64,000 bases of DNA from NCBI RefSeq assembly GCF_050948175.1, contig NW_027490133.1, positions 496,001 through 560,000 on the forward strand, given 5' to 3'. A program made the translations under genes and the position numbers. This document shows positions 26,687 through 41,300 of this stretch, in pieces (position 1 is the first letter of the stretch; each line of letters opens with the position of its first letter). The notes below the pieces were generated by a model that was given only the letters and a program-made list of their open reading frames with translations, was not told where the DNA came from and made no database searches. Source of the stretch: Xylocopa sonorina. Taxonomy: Eukaryota > Arthropoda > Insecta > Hymenoptera > Apidae.

Positions 26687-28667
26687 AATGAATATTATAT
26701 CATATATCGAAACATATGAATGAGATGCGATATCGCGATTTAAGAAGCATTCCAACTCTATTGCTTCGATACGTAGACATCTGCAAACGCTATTTCCTAG
26801 CAAGGAATCGTCGCATTTACATTCTTTTGAAGTGAATACGAGGTATGCATGTCACTTCGCAATGAATATTATATCTTATCATGAAACATAGAAATGACAT
26901 GCGATATCCCGTTTCAAGAAGCATTAGAACTCTATTGCTTCGATACGTAGACGTCTGCAAACGCTATTTCCTAGCAAGGAAGTGTCGCATTTACACTCAA
27001 TTGAAGTGTATGCGAGGTATACTTGACACTTCGCAATGAATATTATATCTTATCCTGGAACATAGAAATGAGGAGCGACATCGCGTTTTAAGAAGCATCA
27101 GAACTCTATTGCTTCGACACGTAGACATCTGCAAACGCTATTTCCTAGCAAGGAAGTGTCGCATTTACATTCATTTGAAGTGTATGCGATGTATACGTGA
27201 CACTTCGCAATAAATATTATATCTTATCATGAAACATAGAAATGAGATGCGATATCGCGTTTTGAGATGCAATAGAAATTCAATGCTACGATACGCAGAA
27301 ATCTGCAGACGCTATTTCCTAGCAAGGAAGTGTCGCATTTACATACATTTGAAATGAATACGAGGAATACATGAAACTTCGCAATGAATATTATATCTTA
27401 TCATGAAGCATAGAAATGAGATGCGATATCCCGTTTCAAGGAGCATTATAACACACTTGCTTCGATACGTAGACATCTGCAAACGCTATTTCCTAGCAAG
27501 GAAGTGTCGCATTCACATTCATTTGAAGTGAATACGAGGAATACATGAAACTTCGCAAAGAATATTATATCTCATCATGAAACGCAGTAATGTGATTTGA
27601 TATCCCGTTCCAAGAAGCATTAGAACTCTATTGCTTCGATACGTAGACATCTGCAATCGCTATTTCCTACCAAGGAAGTGTCGCATTTACATTCATTTGA
27701 AGTGTATGCGAGGTATACATGACACTTCGCAATTAACATTATATCTTATCATGAAGCATAGAAATGAAATGCGATATCCCATTTCAAGAAGCATTAGAAC
27801 TCTATTGCTTCGATACGTAGACATCTGCAATCGCTATTTCCTAGCAAGGAAGTGTCGCATTTACATTCATTTGAAGTGTATGCGAGGTATACATAACACT
27901 TCGCAATGAATATTATATGTTGTCATGAAACATAGAAATGAGATGCGATATCTCGTTTTAAGAAGCATTATAACACGCTTGCTGCGATACGTAGACATCT
28001 GCAAACTCTATTCCCTAGCAAGGAAGTGTCGCATTTACATTCATTTGAAGTGAATACGAGGAATACATGAAACTTCGCAATGAATATTATATCTTATCAT
28101 GAAACACAGCAATGAGATTCGATATCCCGTTTCAAGAAGCATTAGAACTCTATTGCTTCGATACGTAGACATCTGCAAACTCTATTTCCTAGCAAGGAAG
28201 TGTCGCATTTACACTCATTTGAAGTGAATGCGAGGAATACATGAAACTTCGCAATGAATATTATATCTTATCATGAAACATAGAAATGACATGCGATATC
28301 CCGTTTCAAGAAGCATTAGAACTCTATTGCTTCGATACGTAGACGTCTGCAAACGCTATTTCCTAGCAAGGAAGTGTCGCATTTACATTCATTTGAAGTG
28401 TATGCGATGTATACGTGACACTTCGCAATAAATATTATATCTTATCATGAAACATAGAAATGAGATGCGATATCGCGTTTTGACATGCAATAGAAACCTA
28501 ATGCTACGATACGCAGAAATCTGCAAACGCTATTTCCTAGCAAGGAAGTGTCGCATTTACATTCATTTGAAGTGAAGACGAGGAACACATGACTCTTCGC
28601 AATGCCTATTATATCTTATCATGAAACATAGAAATCAGATGCGATATCGCGTTTTGAGAAGCATTAG

Positions 28668-30579
28668 AACTTTAATGCTTCGAGACGTAGACATCTGCAA
28701 GCGCTACTTCCTAGCATGGAAGTGTCGCATTTACATTCCTTTCAAGTGAATACGAGGTATACATAACACTCCACAATGGATATTATATCTCATCATGAAA
28801 GATAGAAATGAGATGCGATATCGCGATTTAAGAAGCATTAGAGCTCTATTGCTTCGATACGTATACGTCTGCAAACGCTATTTCCTATCAAGGAAGAGTC
28901 GCATTAAATTCTTTTAAAGTGAATACGTGGTATACATGAACTTCGCAATGAATATTATATCATATCATGAAACATAAGAAATGAGATGCGATATCGCGTT
29001 TTGAGAAGCATTAGAACTCTCTTGCTTCGATAAGTAGAAACCTGCCATCGCTATTTCCTAGCCAGGAAGTGTCGCATTTACATTCTCAGGAAGTGTAGAC
29101 GAGGCATACATAACACCCCACAATGAATATTATATCTTATCATGAAACATAGAAATGAGGATAGTTTCGCGGTTTAAGAAGCATTAGAACTCTATTTCCA
29201 CGATACGTAGACATCTGCCAACGCTATTTCCTAGCAAGGTAGTGTCGCATTTAGATTCACTTGAAGTGTATGCGAGGTATTCATGGCATTTCGCAATGAA
29301 TATTATATCTTATCATGGAACATAGAAATGACATGCGATATTGCGTTTTAAGAAGCATTGGAATTCTGTTGCTACGATACGTATACATCTGCCAACGCTA
29401 TTTCCAAGCAAGGAAGTGTCGCACTTACATTCTTTTGAAGCGAATACGAGGTATACATAACACTGCACAATGAATGTTGTATCTTATCATGAAACATAGG
29501 AATGAGATGCGATATGACGATTTAAGATGCATTAGAACTCTATTTCTACGATACGTAGACATCTGCAGACGCTATTTCCCAGCAACGAAGTGTCACATTT
29601 ACATTCATTTGAAATGTATGCGAGGTATCCATGTCACTTCGCCATAATTATTATACCTTATCACGAAACATAGAAATGAGATGCGATATCGCGATTTAAG
29701 AAGCATTAGAACTCTATTGCTACGGTACGTAGACATCTGCCAACGCTATTTCCTAGCAAGGAAGTGTCGCATTTAGATTCATTTGAAGTGTATGCGAGGT
29801 ATTCATGGCATTTCGCAATGAATATTATATCTTATCATGGAACACAGAAATGACATGCGATATTGCGTTTTAAGAAGCATTGGAATTCCGTTGCTACGAT
29901 ACGTATACATCTGCCAACGCTATTTCCAAGCAAGGAAGTGTCGCACTTACATTCTTTTGAAGCGAATACGAGGTATACATAACACTGCACAATGAATATT
30001 GTATCTTATCATGAAACATAGGAATGAGATGCGATATCGCCATTTAAGAAGCATTAGAACTCAGGTGCTACGATACGTAGACACATGCAAACGCTATTTC
30101 GTAGCATGGAAGTGTCGCAAATACATTCTTTTGAATTGAATACGAGGTAAACATGACACATCGCAATGAATAATATACCTTATCATGAAACATAGAAATG
30201 AGATGCGATATGGCGATTTAAACAGCATTAGAAATCTGTTGCTTCGATACGGAGACATCTGCGAGCGCTATTTCCTAGCAATGAAGTGTCGCATTTACAT
30301 TCATTTGATGTGTATGCGAGGTATAAGTGGCTTTTTGCAGTGAATATTGTATCCTATCATGAAACATAGGAATGTGATGCGATATCGCGATTTAAGAAGC
30401 ATTAGAACTCCATTGATACGATACGTTTACATCCGCAAACGCTATTTCCTAGCAAGGAAGTGTCGCATTTACATTCATTTGAAGTGTAGACGAGATATAC
30501 ATAACACTACACAATGAAAATTATATCTTATCATGAAACATAGAAATGACCTGCGATATCGCGTTTTGAGAAGCATTAG
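28668..30579 (+). repeat. Subfamily C HOR unit (~1.91 kb, 11 monomers), copy 1
   Basis: It begins at the AACTTTAATGCTTCGAGACG variant, which recurs at 30580 (offset 1912). Further matching markers are GCCAGGAAGTG with TCTCAGGAAGTG, TTAGATTCACTTG with ATTCATGGCATTTCGC, CCAAGCAAGG, and GTAAACATGACACATCGC. One monomer near 28800-28970, with a 1-bp insertion at CATAAGAAATG, has no counterpart in copy 2, which has another monomer instead. Confidence 0.78.
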
Positions 30580-32305
30580 AACTTTAATGCTTCGAGACGT
30601 AGACATCTGCAAGCGCTACTTCCTAGCATGGAAGTGTCGCATTTACATTCCTTTCAAGTGAATACGAGGTATACATAACACTCCACAATGGATATTATAT
30701 CTTATCATGAAACATAGAAATGAGATGCGATATCGCGTTTTGAGAAGCATTAGAACTCTCTTGCTTCGATACGTAGAAACCTGCCATCGCTATTTCCTAG
30801 CCAGGAAGTGTCGCATTTACATTCTCAGGAAGTGTAGACGAGGCATACATAACACTCCACAATGAATATAATATCTTATCATGAAACATAGAAATGAGGA
30901 TCGTTTCGCGATTTAAGAAGCATTAGAACTCTATTGCCTCGATACGTAGACATCTGCACGCGCTATTTCTTAGCAAGGATGTGTCGCATTTACAATCTTT
31001 TGATGTGAATACGAGGTATACATAACACTCCACAATGAATATTATATCTTACCATGAAACATAGAAATGAGATGCGATATGACGATTTAAGAAGCATTAG
31101 AACTCTATTTCTACGATACGTAGACATCTGCCAACGCTATTTCCTAGCAAGGTAGTGTCGCATTTAGATTCACTTGAAGTGTATGCGAGGTATTCATGGC
31201 ATTTCGCAATGAATATTATATCTTATCATGGAACATAGAAATGACATGCGATATTGCGTTTTAAGAAGCATTGGAATTCTGTTGCTACGATACGTATACA
31301 TCTGCCAACGCTATTTCCAAGCATGGAAGTGTCGCACTTACATTCTTTTGAAGCGAATACGAGGTATACATAACACTGCACAATGAATGTTGTATCTTAT
31401 CATGAAACATAGGAATGAGATGCGATATGACGATTTAAGATGCATTAGAACTCTATTTCTACGATACGTAGACATCTGCAGACGCTATTTCCCAGCAACG
31501 AAGTGTCACATTTACATTCATTTGAAATGTATGCGAGGTATCCATGTCACTTCGCAATAATTATTATACCTTATCACGAAACATAGAAATGAGATGCGAT
31601 ATCGCGATTTAAGAAGCATTAGAACTCTATTGCTACGGTACGTAGACATCTGCCGACGCTATTTCCTAGCAAGGTATTGTCGCATTTAGATTCATTTGAA
31701 GTGTATGCGAGGTATTCATGGCATTTCGCAATGAATATTATATCTTATCATGGAACACAGAAATGACATGCGATATTGCGTTTTAAGAAGCATTGGAATT
31801 CCGTTGCTACAATACGTATACATCTGCCAACGCTATTTCCAAGCAAGGAAGTGTCGCACTTACATTCTTTTGAAGCGAATACGAGGTATACATAACACTG
31901 CACAATGAATATTGTATCTTATCATGAAACATAGGAATGAGATGCGATATCGCCATTTAAGAAGCATTAGAACTCAGTTGCTACGATACGTAGACACATG
32001 CAAACGCTATTTCGTAGCATGGAAGTGTCGCAAATACATTCTTTTGAATTGAATACGAGGTAAACATGACACATCGCAATGAATAATATACCTTATCATG
32101 AAACATAGAAATGAGATGCGATATGGCGATTAAAACAGAATTAGAAATCTGTTGCTTCGATACGGAGACATCTGCGAGCGCTATTTCCTAGCAATGAAGT
32201 GTCGCATTTACATTCATTTGATGTGTATGCGAGGTATAAGTGGCTTTTTGCAGTGAATATTATATCCTATCATGAAACATAGGAATGTGATGCGATATCG
32301 CGTTT
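30580..32305 (+). repeat. Subfamily C HOR unit, copy 2
   Basis: Second copy of the 11-monomer unit. It follows copy 1 through the TGGCTTTTTGCAGTGAATATT variant (about 32240) and diverges at about 32305. Within both copies a 522-bp spacing recurs for the ATTCATGGCATTTCGC monomer (29281 and 29803 in copy 1), so a trimer rhythm is nested here too. Confidence 0.78.
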
Positions 32306-35300
32306 TAAGAAGCATTAGAATTCTATTGCTACGATACGAAGACATCTGCAAATGCTATTTCCTAGCTCGGAAGTGTCGCATTACATTCTTTTGAAGTGAA
32401 TACGAGGTATACATGACACTTCGCAATGAATACTATATCTTATCGTGAAACATAGAAATGAGATGCGATATCGCGTTTTAAGAAGCATTAGAACTCAGTT
32501 GCTACGATACGTAGACACCTGCAAACGCTATTTCGAAGCATGGAAGTGTCGCAAATACATTCTTTTGAATTGAGTACGAGGTATACATGACACATCGCAA
32601 TGAACATCATATCTTATCATGAAACGTTGAAATGAGATGCGATACCGCGATTTAAGAAGCATTAGAATTCTATTGCTTCGATACGTAGACATCTGCAAAC
32701 GCTCCTTCCTAGCAAGGAGGTCTCGCATTTACATTCTTTTGATGTGAATACGGGGTATACATGACTCTTTGCAATTAATATTATATCTTATCATGAAGCA
32801 TAGAAATGAGATGCGATATCTCGATTTAAGAAGCTTTAGAACTCTATTGCTTCGATATGTAGATATCTGGAAACGCTATTTTCTGGCAAGAAAGGGTGGC
32901 TCTTGCATTCATTTGAAGTGTAGACAAGATACACATAACACATCGCATGAATATTATATCTTATCACGAGACATATTAATGAGATGCAATATCGCGATTT
33001 AAGAAGTATTAAAATTCTATTGCTTCGGTACGTAGACATCTGCAAACGCTCCTTCCTAGCAAGGAGGTCTCGCATTTACATTGTTTTGATGTGAATACGG
33101 GGTATACATGACTCTTTGCAATTAATATTATATCTTATCATGAAACATAGAAATGTGATGCGATTTCGCGTTTTAAGAAACATTGGAACTCTATTGCTTC
33201 GATACGTAGATATCTGGAAACTTTATTTCCTAGAAAGGAAGTGTCGCATTTACATTCTTTTGAAAGGAATACGTGGTATACATGACACTTCGCAGAGAAT
33301 GTTATATCTTATCATGATTCATAGAAATGAGATGCGATATCGCGTTTTAAGAAGCGTTAGAACTCCATTGCTACGATACGTAGACATCTGCAAACGTTAT
33401 TTCCTAACAAGGAAGTGTCGCATTTACATTCATTTGAAGTGAATACGAGGTATACATGACACTTCGGAATGAATATTATATCTTATCATGAAACATGGAA
33501 ATGAGATGCGATATCGCGTTTTAAAAAGCATTAGAACGCTATTGCTACGATACGTAGATATCGGCAGACGCTTCTTCCTAGCAAGGAAGTGTCTCATTTA
33601 CATTCATTTGAAGTGTAGACGAGATATACATAACACTGCTCAATGAATATTACATCTTATCATGAAACATAGAAATGAGATGCGATATCCCGTTTTGAGA
33701 TGCATTAGAATTCTAATGCTACGATACGAAGACATCTGCAAACGCTATTTCCTAGCAAGGGAGTGTCGCATTTACATTCATTTGAAGTGTGTGCGAGGTA
33801 TACATGACACTTCGCTATGAATATTATATCTTATCATGAAACATGGAAATGAGATGCGATATCGCGATTTAAGAAGCATTAGAACACTATTGCTTCGGTA
33901 CGTAGACATCTGCAAACGCTATTTAATAGGAAGAAAGTGTCGCATTTACATTCCTTTGAAGTGTATGCGAGGTACACATGACACTTCGCAATGAATATTA
34001 TGTCTTATCATGAAACATGGAAGTGAGATGCGATATCGCGATTTAAGAAGCATTACAACTCTATTGCTACGATACGTAGATATCTGCAGACGGTATTACC
34101 TAGCAAGGAAGTGTCGCATTTACATTCATTTGAAGTGTATGCGAGGTATAAGTGACACTTCGCAATGAGTATTATATCTTATCATGAAACATAAAAATTA
34201 GATGGGATATCGGGATTTAAGAAGCATAAAACTCTATTTCTTCGATACGTAGACATCTGCAAACGCTATTTCCTAGCAAGGAAGTGTCGCGTTTACATTC
34301 TTTTGAAGTGAATACGAGGTATACATAACACTGCATAATGAATATTATATCTTATCATGAAAAATATAATTGAGATTCGATATAGCGAGATAAGAAGCAT
34401 TAGAACTCTATTGCTTCGATACGTAGACATCTGGAAACCCTACTTCCTAGCAGAGAAGTGTCGCATTTGCATTCTTTTGATGTGAATACGAGGTATACAT
34501 GTACCTTCGCAGTGAACATTATATCTAATCATGAGACATAGAAATGAGATGCGATATCGAGTTTTAAGAAGCTTTAGAACTCTATTGCTTCGATACGTAG
34601 ACATCTGCAAACGCTACTTCCTAGCACAGAAGTGTCGCATTTTCCTACATTTGAAGTGAGTACGAGGTATACATAACACTGCGCAATGAATATTATATCT
34701 TATGATGAAACATGGAAACGAGATGCTATATCCCGTTTCAAGAAGCATTAGAACTCTATTGCTTCGATACGTAGACGTCTGCAAACGCTATTTCCTAGCA
34801 AGGATGTGTCGCATTTACATTCATTTGAAGTGCATGCGAGGTATACATAACACTCCACAATGAATATTATATCTTATCATGAAACATAGAAATGAGGAGC
34901 AATATCGCGTTTTGAGATGCATTAGAAATCAAATGCTACGATACGTAGACATCTGCAAACGCTATTTCCTAGCAAGGAAGTGTCCCATTTACATTCTTTT
35001 GAGGTGAATACGTGGTATACATAACACCCCACAATGAATATCATGTTTTATCGTGAAACATAAAAATGCGTTGCGATCTCGCGATATAAGACGCATTACA
35101 ACTCTATTGCTGCGATACGTAGACACCTGCAAACGCTATGTCCTAGCAAGGAAGAGTCGCATTTACATTCGTTTGAAGTGAGTGCGCGGTATACATAACA
35201 TTGCACAATGAATATTATATCTTTTCATGAAACGTTGAAATGAGATGCGATATCTGGATTTAAGAAGCATTAGAATATTATTTCTTCGATACGTAGACAT

Positions 35301-38300
35301 CTGCAAACGCTATTTCCTAGCAAGGAAGTGTCTCATTTACATTCATTTGAAATGTACGCGAGGTATAAGTGACACTTCGTAATGAATATTATATCTTATC
35401 ATGAAACATAGAAATTGGATGCTGTATCGTGTCTTAAGAAGCATTAGAACCCAATTGCTTCGATACGTAGACATCTGTCAACGCTATTTCCTGGCAAGGA
35501 AGTGTCGTATTTACATTCTTTTCAAGAGAATATGTGGTATACATAACACTCCACACTGAAGATTATATCTTATGATGAAACATAGAAGTGAGATGCGATA
35601 TCGCGTTTTAAGAAGCATTAGAATTCTATTGCTGCGATACGTAGACATCTGCAAACGCAATATCGCAGCAAGAAAGTGTCGCATTTACATTCTTTTGAAG
35701 TGAAAACAACGTATACATAACACTCCTCAATGAATATTGTATATCTTATCATCAAACATAGAAATGGGATGCGATATCGCGATTTAAAAAGCATTAGAAC
35801 TCATTGCTACGATACGTAGACATCAGCAAACTCTATTTAGTAGAAAGGAAGAGTCGCATTTACATTCTTTTGAAGTGAATACGACGTATACATAACACTC
35901 CACAATGAATATTGTATATCTTATCAGGAAACATAGAAATGAGATGCGATATCGCGATTTAAAGAGCATTAAATCTCTACCGTATCGATACGTAGACATC
36001 TGCAAACGCTATTTCCTAGCAAGGAAGTGTCGCATTTACATTCTTTTGAAGTGAATACGAGGTATACATAACACTCCACAATGAATATTATACCTTATCA
36101 CGAAACATAGAAATGAAATGCGATATCGCGATATAAGAAGCATCAGAAATCTATTGCTTCGATACGGAGACATCTGCAAACGCTATTTAATAGCAAGGAA
36201 GTTTCGCATTTGCATTCTTTTGAAGTGAATACGAGGTATACATGACACTTCGCAAAGAATATTATATCTTATCATGAAGCGTAGAAATGAGATGCGATAT
36301 CGCGATCTAAGAAGCATTAGAACTCTATTGCTACTATACGTAGACATCTGCAAACGCTATTTCCTAGAAAGGAAGTGACGCATTTACATTCATTTGAAGT
36401 GTATGCGAGGTAAAAGTGACACTTCAGAACGAATATTATATCTTATCATGAAACATAGAAATGAGATGCGGTATCGCGTTTTAAGAAGCATTAGAACACT
36501 ATTGCTACGGTACGAAGAAATCTGGAAACGCTATTTTCTAGCAAGGAATTGTCGCAGTTACATTCATTTGAAGTGAATACAAGGAATACATGAAACTTCG
36601 CAATGAATATTATATCTTATCATGAAACATAGAAATGTGATGTGATATCGCGTTTTAAGAAGCATCAGAACTCTATTGCTTCGATACGTAGACATCTGCA
36701 AACGCTATTTCCTAGCAAGGAAGTGTCGCATTTACATTCGTTTGAAGTGTAGACGAGGTATACTTAACACTTCGCAATGAACATTATACGTTATCATGAA
36801 ACATAGCATTGAGATGCGATACCACGTTAAAAGAAGCATTAGAAATCTACTGTTTAGATACGTAGACATCTGGAAGCGCTATTTCCTAGCGGGGAAGTGT
36901 GACATTTGCATTCTTTTGAAGTGTAGACGAGGTATACGTAACACTTCGCAACGAATATTATATCTTATAATGAAACATTGAAATGGGTTGCTGTATCCCG
37001 TTTTATGAAGCATGAGAACTCTATTGCTTCGATATGTGGATATCTGGAAACGCTATTTCCTAGCAAGGAAGTGTGGTATTTACAATCTTTTTAAGTGCAG
37101 ACGAGGTATTCGAGGAAGTGTGGCATTTACAATCTTTTGTACTGCAGACGAGGTATACATAACACTTCGCAATGAATATTATGTCATGTCACAAAACATA
37201 GAAATGGGATGCGATGTCGCGTTTTAAGAAGCATTAGAACTCTCTTGCTTCGATACGTAGACTTCTGGAAGCGCTATTTCCTAGCAAGGAAGTGTCGCAT
37301 ATACATTCATCTGAAGTGAATACGAGGTATACATAACACTCCACAATGAATATTATATCTTATCATGAAACATAGAAATGAGATGCTATATGGCGATTTA
37401 AGAAGCATTAGAACTCTATTGCTTCGATACGTAGGCATCTGCAAACGCTACTTCCTTGCAAGGATGTGTCTCATTTACATTCTTTTGAAGTGAATACGAA
37501 GTATACATGACACTACGCAATGAATAATATATCATATAATGAATCATAGAAATGAGATGCGATATCGCGTCTTAAGAAGCAAGAGAACACTATTGCTTCG
37601 AGACGTAGACATCTACAGACGCTATTTCCTAGCAAGGAAGTGTCGCACTTCCATTCTTTTGAAGTGAATACGAGGTATACATAACACTGCACAGTGAATA
37701 TTATATCTTATTATGAGACATAGAAATGAGATGCGTTTCGCGATTTAAGAAGCATTGGAACTCAGTTGCTTCGATACGTAGACATCTGCAAACGCTACTG
37801 CCAATCAAGGAAGTGCCGCATTTACATTCATTTGAAGTGAATACGATGTATACATGTAACTTCGCAATGAATATTATATTTTATTATGAAACATAGAAAT
37901 GAAATGCGATATCGCGTTTTAAGAAGCATTAGAACCCTATTGCTACGAAACGTAGACATCTGCAGACGCTATTTTCTGGCAAAGAAGTGTCGCATTTACA
38001 TTCAGTTGAAGTGTATGCGAGGTATACATGACACTTCGCAATGAATATTATATCTTATCATGAAACACAGAAATGAGATGCGATATGGCGATTTAAGAAG
38101 CATTAGAACTCTATTGCTTCGATACGTAGACATCTGCAAACGCTACCTCCTAGCAAGGAAATGTCGCATTTACATTCCTTTGAAAGGAATGCGAGGTATA
38201 CATGACACTTCGCAAAGAATTTTATATCCTTTCGTGAAACATAGAATTGAGATGCGATATCTCGTCTTAAGAAGCATTAGTACTTCGTTGCTTCGATACG

Positions 38301-41300
38301 TAGACATTTGCCATCGCTATATCCTAGCAACGAAGTGTCGCATTTACATTCATTTGAAGTGTGTGCGAGGTATACATGACACATCGCAATGAATATTATA
38401 TCTTATCTTGAAACATAGAAATGAGATGCGATATCGCGAATTAAGAAGCATTAGAACTCTATTGCTTCGATACGTAGATATCTGGAAACGTTATATCCTA
38501 GAAAGGAAGTGTCTCATTTACATTCATTTAAAGTGTGGACGAGGAATACATAACACTTCGCAATGAATATTATATATTACCATGAGACATAGAAATGAGA
38601 TGCGATATCGCGTTTTACGAAGCATTAGAACTCTATTATTTCGATACGTAGACATCTGGAAACGCTATTTCCTAGCAAGGAAGTGTGGCATTTACATTCC
38701 TTTGAAAGGAATACAAGGTATACATAACACTCCACAATGAATATTATATCTTATCATGAAACATAGAAATGAGATGCGATATCGCGTTCTAAGAAGCATT
38801 AGAACTCTATTATTTCGGTACGTAGACATCTGAATGCGTTATTTCCTAACAAGGAAGTGTAGCATTTACATTCATTTTGAGCATATGCGAGGTATGCATG
38901 ACACTTCGAAATGAATATTATATCTTATCTTGAAACATAGAGATGAGATGCGATATCGCGTTTTAAAAGGCATAAGAACTCTATTGCTTCAATACGTAGA
39001 CATCTGTAAACGCTATTTCCCAGCAAGGAAGTGTCGCATTTACATTCTTTTTAAGTGAACACGAGGTATACATAACACTTCACAATGAATATTATATCTC
39101 ATCATGAAACATAGAAATGAGATGCGATGTCGCGATATAATAAGCATTAGTACTCTATTGCTTCGATAAGTAGACGTCTGCAAACGCTATTTCCTAGCAA
39201 GGAAGTGTCGCATTTACATTCATTTGAAGTGTATGCGAGGTATAAGTGGCACTTCGCAATGAATATTACATACTATCATGAAACATAGAAATGTGATGTA
39301 ATATCGCGTTTTAAGAAGCATTAGAACTCTATTGCTACGATACGTAGACATCTGCAAATGCTATTTCCTAGCAATGAAGTGCTGCATTTACATTCATTTG
39401 AAGTGTATGTGAGGTATAAGTGACACTTCGCAATGATTATTTTATCTTACATGAAACATAGAAATGAATTGCGATATCGCGTTTTAAGAAGCATTAGAAC
39501 TCAATTGCTTCGATACGTAGATATCTACAGACGCTACTTCCTAGCAAGGAAATATCGCAATTACCTTCTTTTGAAGCGACTACGAGGTATACATAGCGCT
39601 CCACAATGAATATTATATCTTATCACGAAACATAGAAATGAGATGCGAAGTCGCGATTTAGGAAACATTAGAACTATATTGCTTCGATACGGAGACATCT
39701 GAAAACGCTACTTCATAGCAAGGAAGTGTCGTATTTACATGCTTTTGAAATGAATACGAGGTGTACATGACATGTCGAAGTGAATATTATATCTTATCAT
39801 GAAACGTAGAAATGTAATGCGATATCGCGTTTTAAGAAGCATTAGAACTCTATTGCTACGATACGTAGACAGCTGCAAACGCTACCTCCTAGCAAAGAAG
39901 CGTCGCATTTACATTCTTAGGAAGTAAGTACAAGGTAAACATAACACTCCACAATGAGTATTATATCTTATCATGAAATATAGAAATGAGATGCGACATC
40001 TCGTTTTAAGAAGCATTAGAACCCTATTGTTTCGATTCGTAGACATCTGGAAGCGCTATTTCCTAGCAAGGAAGTTTCCCATTTACATTCTTTTGAAGTG
40101 AATACGAGGTACATATAAAACACCACAATCAGTATTATATCTTGTCATGAAACATATAAATGAGATGCGATATCGCGATTTAAAAGGCATCAGGAACCTA
40201 TTGCTGCGATACGTAGACATCTGCAACCGCTACTTAATATCAAGGAAGTGTCGCATTTACATTCTTTTCAAGTGAATACAAGGTATGCATGACACTTCGC
40301 AATTAATATTATATCCTTTTATGAAACATAGAAAAGAGATGCGGTATCCCGTTTTAAGAAGCATTAGAACTTTATTGCTTCGATACGTTGACATCTGCAA
40401 ACGCTATTTCCTAGAAAGCAAGTGTCGCATTTACATTTATTTAAAGTGTATGCGAGGTATGCATAACACTCCACAATGAATATTATATCTTATCATGAAA
40501 CACAGAAATGAGATGCGATATCGCGATGTAAAAAGCATTAGAGCTCCATTGCTACGATACGTAGGCATCTGCAAACGCTACTTCCTAGGAAGGAAGTGCC
40601 GCATTTACAATCTTTCAAGTGAATAGGAGGTAAACATGACACTCCGCAATTAATATTAAATCTTATCATGAAACGTAGAAGTGAAATGCTATATCCCGGT
40701 TTAAGAAGCATTAGAACAACTGCTTCGATACGTATACATCTAGAAACGCTACTTCCTAGCAAGGAAGTGTCGCATTTACATACATTGGAAGTGAATACGT
40801 GGTACACATCACACACCACAATGAATATTATATCTTATCATGAAACATAGAAATGGGATGCGATACCGCGATTTAAGAAGCATTGGAACCCTATTGCTTC
40901 GATACGTAGACATCTGCAAACTCTTTTTCCTAGCATGGAAGGGTCGCATTTACATTCTTTTGATGTGAATACGATGTATAGGTGACACTTCGCAATGAAT
41001 ATTACATCTTATCATGAAACATAGAAATGTGATGCGATATCGCGTTTTAAGTAGCACCACAACTATATTGCTTCGATACGTCGACAATTGGAAACGCTAT
41101 TTCCTAGCAAGGAAGTGACGCATTTACATTCTTTTGAAGTGTAGACGAGTTAAACATATCACTGCACAATGAATATTATATCGTATCATGAAACATAGAA
41201 ATGAGATGCGATATGGCGATTTAAGAAGCAGTAGATCTCTATTTCTTCGATACGTAGACATCTGCCAAGGCTATTTCATAGCAAGGAAGTGTCGCATTTA

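Larger units (their letters stand above)
5066..28667 (+). repeat. Satellite subfamily B, homogenised HOR block
   Basis: About 135 monomers, many with a GATATCCCGTTTCAAG core instead of GATATCGCGTTTTAAG, and AATACATGAAACTTCGC instead of AATACATGACACTTCGC. Long-range copies recur at offsets of 871, 4178, 3132 and 522 bp. Homogeneity is much higher than in the flanking blocks, indicating recent amplification. The many open frames of 60-125 codons here are products of the repeat (see rejected items). Confidence 0.88.
21466..28667 (+). repeat. Reshuffled B-type HOR mosaic
   Basis: The same variant monomers as in 6285-21465 occur here in changed order and with shorter spacing. The GAGATGCAATAGAAATCTAATG variant, present once per 4178-bp unit at about 10381, occurs in five closely related forms here: near 21868, 23260, 23782, 27264 and 28480. 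The CTATCTCCTACC variant appears near 22438 and 25396, 2958 bp (17 monomers) apart. A 125-codon-type segment returns at 25836. Several monomers are chimeric (see 24250-24423). No genes are supported. Confidence 0.82.

Noticed and set aside
5125..27909. Plus-strand open frames of 61-125 codons with an LLRYVDIC...RYFLARKCRIYIHLK-type peptide
   Set aside because: They are translations of the satellite monomer. The same peptide recurs every 58 codons, frames begin and end at consensus satellite bases, there is no ribosome or splice context, and copies differ only as the satellite does.
37066..37159. Boundary of another mobile element
   Set aside because: The extra sequence is a direct 47-bp copy of the adjacent monomer segment, with no foreign bases.
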